A stretch of DNA of 64,000 nt, from assembly GCA_958450365.1 (NCBI GenBank), contig CAUEEP010000927.1, positions 1,665,001 through 1,729,000 on the forward strand. The letters run 5' to 3'. A program made the translations under genes and the position numbers. The stretch is from Mesorhabditis belari (lineage: Eukaryota > Nematoda > Chromadorea > Rhabditida > Rhabditidae). Positions 57,665 through 64,000 of the stretch are shown here, piece by piece; within the stretch, counting starts at the first letter, position 1, and each line of letters opens with the position of its first letter. The notes below the pieces were generated by a model, which did no database searches, was not told the DNA's origin, and worked only from the letters and a program-made list of their open reading frames with translations.

Positions 57665-60600
57665 TCAATCAAGTAAGAATTTCAAGGTAAACATAAAAGT
57701 TAACAAAATTGAGGTACTGAATGAGGATTTCTCCATAGTATATGTCATTAAGAAGCCATTTTTCGTTACCGTGGGGCTCCAGTAAACCTGAAATTTCAAA
57801 TTTGGAAGATTTTTAAGTTCTTTTACCTGAAGTGCGTATCCATTTGCTTGGAAGGCCTGATTTTGAACGGGAGAAGTGCTAAAGTTTTGGATTTGATTCA
57901 TAAGATTTGATTTGATTTTGAATTTGATCTATAAGACTTGATTTGATTTTGGATTTGATCCATAAGATATCGTAATTCTGTAAGATACCGTGCTTTCATA
58001 AGAGACTATAACTCCTTAAGATAACGTAAAACAACAACTAAGCCATAAGCTGCAAATTAAGCCTGATTTTAAGCCACCATTGACCCTTTAAATGTTTAAA
58101 CTTTAAACTCACATATTCAGCGTGTGATAAACCGTCTCAAATTTCTTCTTTATCTTCTCAGTATTGGTGATGATGATAGAGCAATTCCCATTGCCTCCCG
58201 GATCAGCTCTAACAACATTCACCATGTATTTCGCGTCTGGATCCAAATAAGTGTCCTCTGAATAAGGAAATAGAGAAAGTTTTGAGACTTACACTAAGTT
58301 TGTAACTTACTGTAGAAAATTTGGAAGATTGGAATTGAATAGAAAGTGTTTCTCAAGCTGTTATCGTAGTTTCCTGGATACTCGGCACTCATCACGAATC
58401 CATTTGCTCCAAATTGGAAAGAAACCGACGAGAGATCTGTAAATACTCGGATTTAACACACCAAATATATTCCTAGCTCAATTTTGAGCTGATTTTGAGC
58501 TGATTTTGGCTTTGAATTACAATATCTATACCAACCATTGTTTGCAGCTTTGACATCAGCTGAGAAATCGCAATTCTCTTTGACAATCAGTGTTGCAGCG
58601 TTTGCGAGCACATCGGAGCGGATGAATTGCGCTGCGTTATCGCTACTAAAACAATGTTTTAAATCATCTAGACAATATTGAAATTAGCAAAATCGCTTAC
58701 TTAAACTTGTACAACAACATTTTCTCTTTCATTTCATTTGACGGAATTCCATGTACATAAAGATTTGCCTCACAACCGTTTGCCTGAACAATTTCTTGAA
58801 TTGCGTGAACAATTTCTTGATCAGTTACCAGTTGAACATTGCCTAGAGCCATTTCAAGAGAGAAATGATGGAAAAATGTGATGGCTTTTGTTTTCCCAGG
58901 TGTTTGAGATCGAGATTGAATTGGAGTTGTGCCAGAGTCGCCTACGGAGATCAACGTGTAATCGGTTAAGCCAAGTTGATCACGCTCGCTTTCAGCTGAA
59001 AATCTCAATTATACAAGCCTTAATTTGACTATTTCAGAGCTAAGAATTTAAATATTCTTATTTCAATTGTTCAAGTCTTACAAGAATAGCTGGTGAAAGT
59101 TGCCAAGAAGTAAGACGTCCTGGGATCAAAAGAAACATGAACGAAATCCTTGAAACTCGTCGGAGTCTTGATTAGATCGTAGATACTAAATATATTCTAT
59201 ATACTTTATCAGAAATCAGAAAAGTTCTACCTGATTCTTGTCGAATTGTCATTGAAATAGATATTGGATACAAAGGATGAGTTTAATGGTTGAATGTTTA
59301 CTTGGATATAGCTTCCATTAGTCTCGATTACTTTCTCGATCTAGGTTTTGATTGAATCTACCCTAAAGTCTCGAGTATAAGTTCATCCGAGTATAAGTTC
59401 TGCCTTAATTTACATTCGCTTTAATTGCTTTGAATTTCTTTTTGTTGGATTTTTATACATTTTTATTGTTATATAAACTTTTATTATTGTTCTTGGAGCG
59501 CGGGATACTACAGGGTGACAGCCTATCACCATTGCTATTTTGTTATGTGCATGGATACATCCAGACGATAGTGTTGAAGAAGACGCTGGAAAGCATCTCT
59601 TTCGACCGTCGACGTGGACTTTGGCCGGATGAAGAGGCCAGGGAGGGATCCATAAGACTGAGCACCGGAGAGGAGCAGGGTGGACGCGCCGAGCCACGCC
59701 CGGAGCAACAAATAACAGCATAAAATTGCTATAACCCTCAATAAATTTACTTCTATTATTGTTCTTAAAAAGCAAAAAAGTTATGCTGCAGCGGGGTTCG
59801 AACCCTCGACACACCGCACCGGAGACAGCCGTCAATTTGCATGCGAAAACCAAACAGAACTTATACTCGCGACTTTAGGGTAGTTTTATGAAAAAAACTT
59901 ACAAAGTTTGAGAAAGTTGAATCGAATACTAAAGGGTTTTTATCAACAACAAAATATTCAATAATTGGTCCTTGATAGTTAAAAGTCGCTAAAAATCCCG
60001 TCCGTCCAGTCCCACCGGGAACCCAATTTAGCTAAAATAAAGAAATGTATTCTAGAATTTCAATATAATTGTGTATTCTTTAAGCACAACTCTTTAAGCA
60101 CAAGTTTTTGAAGTCTAACTCACCCAAATATCGTGCGCAGTGCCATTCAAATTCATTGTTTTCTCCCTGGAAATGACTTAAATTTACAATTATTAGCAAA
60201 AGTTTACTAAAAAATGATTTAAATTGCTTAATTCTAAACTAATTACGTTTTTATAGGCTCACACAGTAAAGTTCGATCCAGTGACAAGCTCGTTTTGTTC
60301 CAAAATCTCCACACCAAGATATCCACCGCTTCCCGGTGCACCTCTGACATCAATCGAGATTGGAAAAGGACTTCGACCAGTGGCTGGAAATGGTATTAAT
60401 CATGAAACAAATAGACTTAAATAGATATTAATATTAATAATGAATTAGAAACCTTAGATACTAACCATGAAATGAGTTCTGAAATCCTTTCACAGACTCT
60501 TTCCTGCTGAAGTTAGTCCCCGGAAAGTCACAGCTGGCCACAAAGCCATGAGAATAACCTCCATCAATTTGGATTGCCCCTAAAATGTTGATTGTAGTAG

Positions 60601-62268
60601 AAACTCTATTCTTTTGTACAAGAACTCTATTTTCCTCCAAGTCTCACCTTCAACGTGTTTCCTCAGATCGAACGAAACACTGCAGTTTGCTGTCACCAAA
60701 AATGTGTAATAGGCAGCACTGAGAGTCGGTGGTACAAATGTGGCCGCATTGTAAAAACTGAAAGTAAAGACATTTGAAAATCTAGACTAAATGGCGTCAT
60801 GGCCGACTGGGTAGGAGCTCTGTATCTTAGTCGAGAGATCAAGTGTTCAATTCTAGCTAGATGATTAGTTCTTTTTTCCCAGGGAAACCCATATAGGTTT
60901 CCCTACATTTAGGGCTTAAAGTTGTGTTTTTGTATTATTTTTACCAAATTATTCGTGTAAATAAATGTATTTTTTCATCGAAACTTGCTAAACCTTAAAG
61001 TATAGAGGTACGCTAGAGATCCAGGGATCAATCCAGCGGGTCCACTTTGATAAAATCTCATTGAACAGGGTGAGTCGCTATTCTGAATGGCTTTTCTGAT
61101 TTCAAATTCTCCTTTAACTTACAAGGAATTGAATGTTTTGCATATCAAAATTATAGCAACTGGCTTTCGAATATTGTTTGTTGATAATAGTGATCATTCT
61201 GTATGCATTTGGATCGGCTGAGATTGTGTAACTCGTCGAACTTTGTGCTGAACCATCAAATAAATGTAATGTGTAGTCATCGTAGCCAAGAGTCGCTGTT
61301 TGATCTGCTGAAATGAAATTTTTTTGGTTTTAGATTCTGAGGAATTTTTGAAACTATCAAAACTTTAAACAAAACAATTTCATACCTTTTGGACAAATTG
61401 CAAATGAAACATAGAAATCGTTAGAAGTCCCTTGATCCATAAAGAATTGAATTCCACCGGTCACTCGTAGCCCTTTTGGACCAGCATTTTGAACATCAAT
61501 TTGTCTGAAATTGAGAATTTTTCACAACAAAATTACTACAAACGTGTAAGTCATGTTGTCGATTCCAAAAAAGTGAAACTTTGTGGTGTTAAAGTTTGAA
61601 AAAAGGGCATTCACTTGAAGTTGATAAGAAATATCGACTGAGATGATGACCATATCCTTTAAAATCTTGTTATTGAGGAAGTTTTGTCATTTCTGAATCT
61701 AAAAATACACTACTGGGCAATGAAATATCATACTTGAAAAAAGATCGTCACTTTCGCGCGTCTGTAACTCCCTTGTCTTTACCGTATTTCTAAATATTAA
61801 TTTTACCATTGTGTAGCCCTTGAAAAGAGCTTTCAGAAATGGTACAACACTAATAGTTTAAACGCAAAGACAATGGAGTTATAGACGCGCGAAAGTGACG
61901 ATCGTTTTTCAAATATCATATTTCATTGTCCAGTAGTGTCCGTATTGCAAAAACATTGCTGTGTGCCTCGGACAGCAATGTTTCTTGACTCGCGCTTCGG
62001 AGTTTGTGCGAATCCCTCAACAACACTTTTGCTCCATTTACAATGTGAGTGGTAAAGCTTTTATTCAACAAATTTATATATCTAAAAGCATATGAGATGA
62101 TCCATCTCACCCCTTGATTAAACTCGGATCCATAAAAAATCAATGACGGATTCAACACATCCAATTGAAACAATTTCTGTGCTAAAGAATTGATGAAAAT
62201 AGAATTTTATATACATTACCTTGTATAGATCCTACAAGTAAAAATAAAAGCGAAAACAAGGCAGACAT
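57665..62268 (-). CDS. Secreted protein of two ~340-residue repeats, GPI-like end
   Basis: Nineteen exons in order of transcription: 62268-62220, 62181-61955, 61656-61544, 61504-61386, 61307-61123, 61082-60994, 60757-60648, 60579-60466, 60383-60263, 60166-60124, 60031-59903, 59340-59231, 59185-59082, 58995-58701, 58645-58536, 58436-58311, 58257-58113, 57878-57827 and 57787-57665; 787 residues. A signal peptide (MSALFSLLFLLVGSIQA) starts it. Two halves align at an offset of about 335-345: ATLGYDDYTLHLF with QLGLTDYTLISV; FVASCDFPG with FVMSAEYPG; TANCSVSF with KENCDFSA. GFxxSxxYPGNY is CUB-like, but I do not assign the family firmly. The end SSFSTSILLTFMFTLKFLLD suits a GPI signal. It is probably an extracellular surface protein. 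The stop is 85 bases from the convergent DEG/ENaC stop. The exon 2 donor (GTTTTTG) and exon 3 acceptor are weak. Confidence 0.78.
59358..59883. mobile_element. TIR element carrying a reverse-transcriptase scrap
   Basis: It starts ctaccctaaagtctcgagta and ends with the near-complement tactcgcgactttagggtag; about 25 of 27 terminal bases pair. Inside, the plus strand at 59496-59552 reads ERGILQGDSLSPLLFCYVH, a LINE reverse-transcriptase motif, followed by a GC-rich stretch (59560-59715) with no further RT match. The reverse strand near 59775-59840 has a B-box-like GAGGGTTCGAACCCC. The element is in intron 11 of the secreted repeat protein. Confidence 0.7.
60790..60912 (+). mobile_element. tRNA-derived SINE-like element, type 2, copy 3
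   Basis: It begins aatggcgtcatggccgactg, then aagtgttcaattctagctag and the body cccatataggtttccctaca. It aligns with copies 1 and 2. It lies in intron 6 of the secreted repeat protein. Confidence 0.65.
61706..61939. mobile_element. MITE with CACTACTGGACA ends, copy 2
   Basis: tacactactgggcaatgaaa to ...tttcattgtccagtagtgt. About 234 bases, close to copy 1 at 25429. It fills most of intron 2 of the secreted repeat protein and ends 16 bases from the weak exon 2 donor. Confidence 0.88.
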
Positions 62269-63519
62269 TTACAATATTGGAGTTATCGAAGCTGGCAATT
62301 TACAAAGGTTTAAATAAGAACAGACAAGGTGACGAGAAAAGAAAGAAGCTTTTCTCTTATCGGTCCCTCTTTCAATGATGAGATTTCTGCAAAAGGTAAA
62401 GAGCAAAAAAAAAAGACGAAATTCGATGACACATCTGCTGACTTTTCTAAGTTTTATCATTCTAACCGGTCAGCGACGTAAATCTTTTCTTACAGCTTAG
62501 AAAAAAGTGTGGGCGGACGTCGAATATTCTAATATTCTTGATCTTCTTGAGTAGACAAGGCTTGCAAAAATGTCAAACATTTTCATCAATGTTGGACGAG
62601 TAACCGGTCAGCGACGTTGGGAAAGTTTTTAAATCTTATTTCAAAACGCATCAGATATTCCCGAAAGCTAAATATTCGGAGTGAAACTTTTTACAGATTT
62701 TGTAACCAGTACAAATCTCAGGAATTTGACAAAAACATAACAAGTAAAGTTTTTTGAGTAAAGTCATCTAGTCACTCTTCTTGACTCATACGCAATAAGA
62801 AATAGATCAATGTCCAAATCTTTTTTCTGTGAGCACCGGAGTAAAACCGGATCTACGATAGTATCGGGGGGACAATTTTGATTTTCAAAATCAGGGAGAA
62901 GGCTAAAATCAAGTTAAAAGCACCCTAAATACCAATTTTTTCTGTTGTGGTGATTGATGTCATTTTGAAGTTAATATCGTCGAGAATTGAGTTGAACGGA
63001 TCTGCATCTAGGTCTAATGAAAGTCTGAAGGCCTTCAGCCAAATAACTTTTAAGCATTGTCTCGTGAGTGTTTATAATCCAGGTGTTTCTCAAGTCTGCG
63101 ATAGGCCTATACATCGGGGATGATCCTTATTCCCGTTTCAATGAATTTCTCGATCTCTCCGATGAGTATAGTTAAGTTTCAAATTATTAAACATCAAGAC
63201 TAACTGCTCCCGAGAGTTTTCAAACATAAAGAAACAGAATCTGATGTTAGTTTTTAGTTACAGTAACATATAGTGACCAGAATCAGGGCTTTTCTGAAAC
63301 CTCTAGGTGCAAATTTTTGTTTACTGATATCCCTTTTGTCCCAGAAAGCAACGCATAACTTTGTAATATGTTAAAATTACTCAAAATAAAAAGAAAGTAG
63401 ATCCTGGCCTTGCCCTAGCTATATTTATTGTATGTCCCATTGTTTATTGTTATCGTACAACATCGCAAAAATGGATACAAGAGTTTGTTGACTCTGCCAT
63501 TGTTACAATCAAAAAAAGT
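62269..63519. other. Upstream region of the secreted repeat protein
   Basis: No gene. The 17-base word taaccggtcagcgacgt occurs at 62464 and 62602, 138 bases apart, within 340 bases of the start codon, and may be a regulatory site. The rest shows no ORF with support. Confidence 0.55.
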
Positions 63520-63592
63520 AGGTCCTGGCCGGGATTGAACCGGCGGCCTTGCCCGTGTGAAGGGCACGTGATAACCACTACACCACAGGACC
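63520..63592 (-). tRNA. tRNA-Val (anticodon CAC), second copy
   Basis: Nearly identical to 44614-44686. Changes are in the variable/T region (GGCCGCCGGTTCAATCCCGG), where a T-loop G became A but the stem still pairs. Anticodon loop TTCACAC; acceptor GGTCCTG/CAGGACC; the following base is T as in copy 1; seven T follow. Confidence 0.93.
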
Positions 63593-64000
63593 GACGGGCA
63601 AACGGAACACTTTGAACAAGAAGAGAACGAGGCAAAATCTTATGACTTTAAAAATAGTTTACCATTTTTTCACGATATTCCCAGTTCCAGAATGATTAAG
63701 TAATGTAGAGAGCTATGTGTTTTGCTTGTTTTAAGTTGACAATGAGATTGCAATACTTTATTCATCATATATTTACAGAAGAAAGATTCACAAGTTCTTG
63801 TTCGTTAGCTCTTCACATCACTTACAAGTATGCATTTTAGTTGATGTTTTGTTAGTTATAAACGTTATTATGTTATAAACGTTTAATGTTATAAATGTCA
63901 AATGTTATAAATTTTATTTCACTTGTTGTGAATAGTTTGCTGATTTGCGCTTTGCATAAATAGTTTGAAATCAAAGACTAATTTGAATTGAGCCATGTTC
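63593..64000. other. Window end; short match to the TIMP-like 3' UTR
   Basis: 63749-63794, read on the reverse strand (tttcttctgtaaatatatga then tgaataaa), resembles the 3' UTR end shared by both TIMP-like genes (tttcttctgtacatatgcga then tgaataaa). No TIMP-like coding exon follows within the window. The words taaacgttat/aatgttataa recur at 63855-63915. No gene was found. Confidence 0.5.

Noticed and set aside
59410..59853. 147-codon reverse ORF
   Set aside because: It spans the inverted-repeat element and the adjacent B-box-like sequence without family or splice support.
1..64000. CRISPR arrays, operons of bacterial type, origins or attachment sites
   Set aside because: The sequence is eukaryotic with introns throughout. 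The tandem arrays have no unique spacers of CRISPR type.

Overview
The window looks like nuclear DNA of a small free-living rhabditid nematode. The signs are a serpentine chemoreceptor, introns mostly of 40-70 bases ending in TTTCAG or TTTTAG, possible trans-splice acceptors just before start codons, a two-pore potassium channel, a DEG/ENaC channel, and many mariner/Tc-type elements. The genus cannot be fixed from the sequence alone. All multi-exon genes below were assembled by hand. Exon phases agree across each whole gene unless stated.

Layout. 1-900: palindromic repeats and a LINE fragment. 1229-3272 (+): Srh-like chemoreceptor. 4600-5400: a T/G-only tract and a dead Tc1/mariner transposase. 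5482-7762 (-): calponin-repeat protein. 11590-14423 (+): DHHC palmitoyltransferase. 14917-18575 (-): amino-acid transporter, followed by two cysteine-rich exons. 18600-23000: repeat-rich. 22986-23597 (-): Trp-rich secreted peptide precursor. 23600-30300: repeats, a Tc3-like element and a 28S rRNA fragment. 30314-35662 (+): TWK channel. 37929-39109 (-): 3' part of a gene with a possible C2 fragment. 39790-44600: (ATTGG)-type satellite, MITEs and a 5S-like fragment. 44614-44686 (-): tRNA-Val(CAC). 44800-47490: a large inverted duplication holding two head-to-head copies of a TIMP/NTR-like gene. 47796-57579 (+): DEG/ENaC channel with a long C-terminal tail. 57665-62268 (-): secreted two-fold-repeat protein with a GPI-like C-terminus. 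63520-63592 (-): a second tRNA-Val(CAC).

The genes do not form one pathway. They are ordinary nematode membrane, secreted and signalling genes. The space between them, and many introns, is filled by short inverted-repeat elements, deletion derivatives of mariner and Tc3, tRNA-derived SINE-like elements and tandem arrays. The most unusual parts are the TIMP-like inverted pair (four introns of exactly 42 bases, and a CxC motif that is not at the mature N-terminus), the Trp-rich possible amidated peptide, and the rRNA and tRNA fragments caught in repeats.
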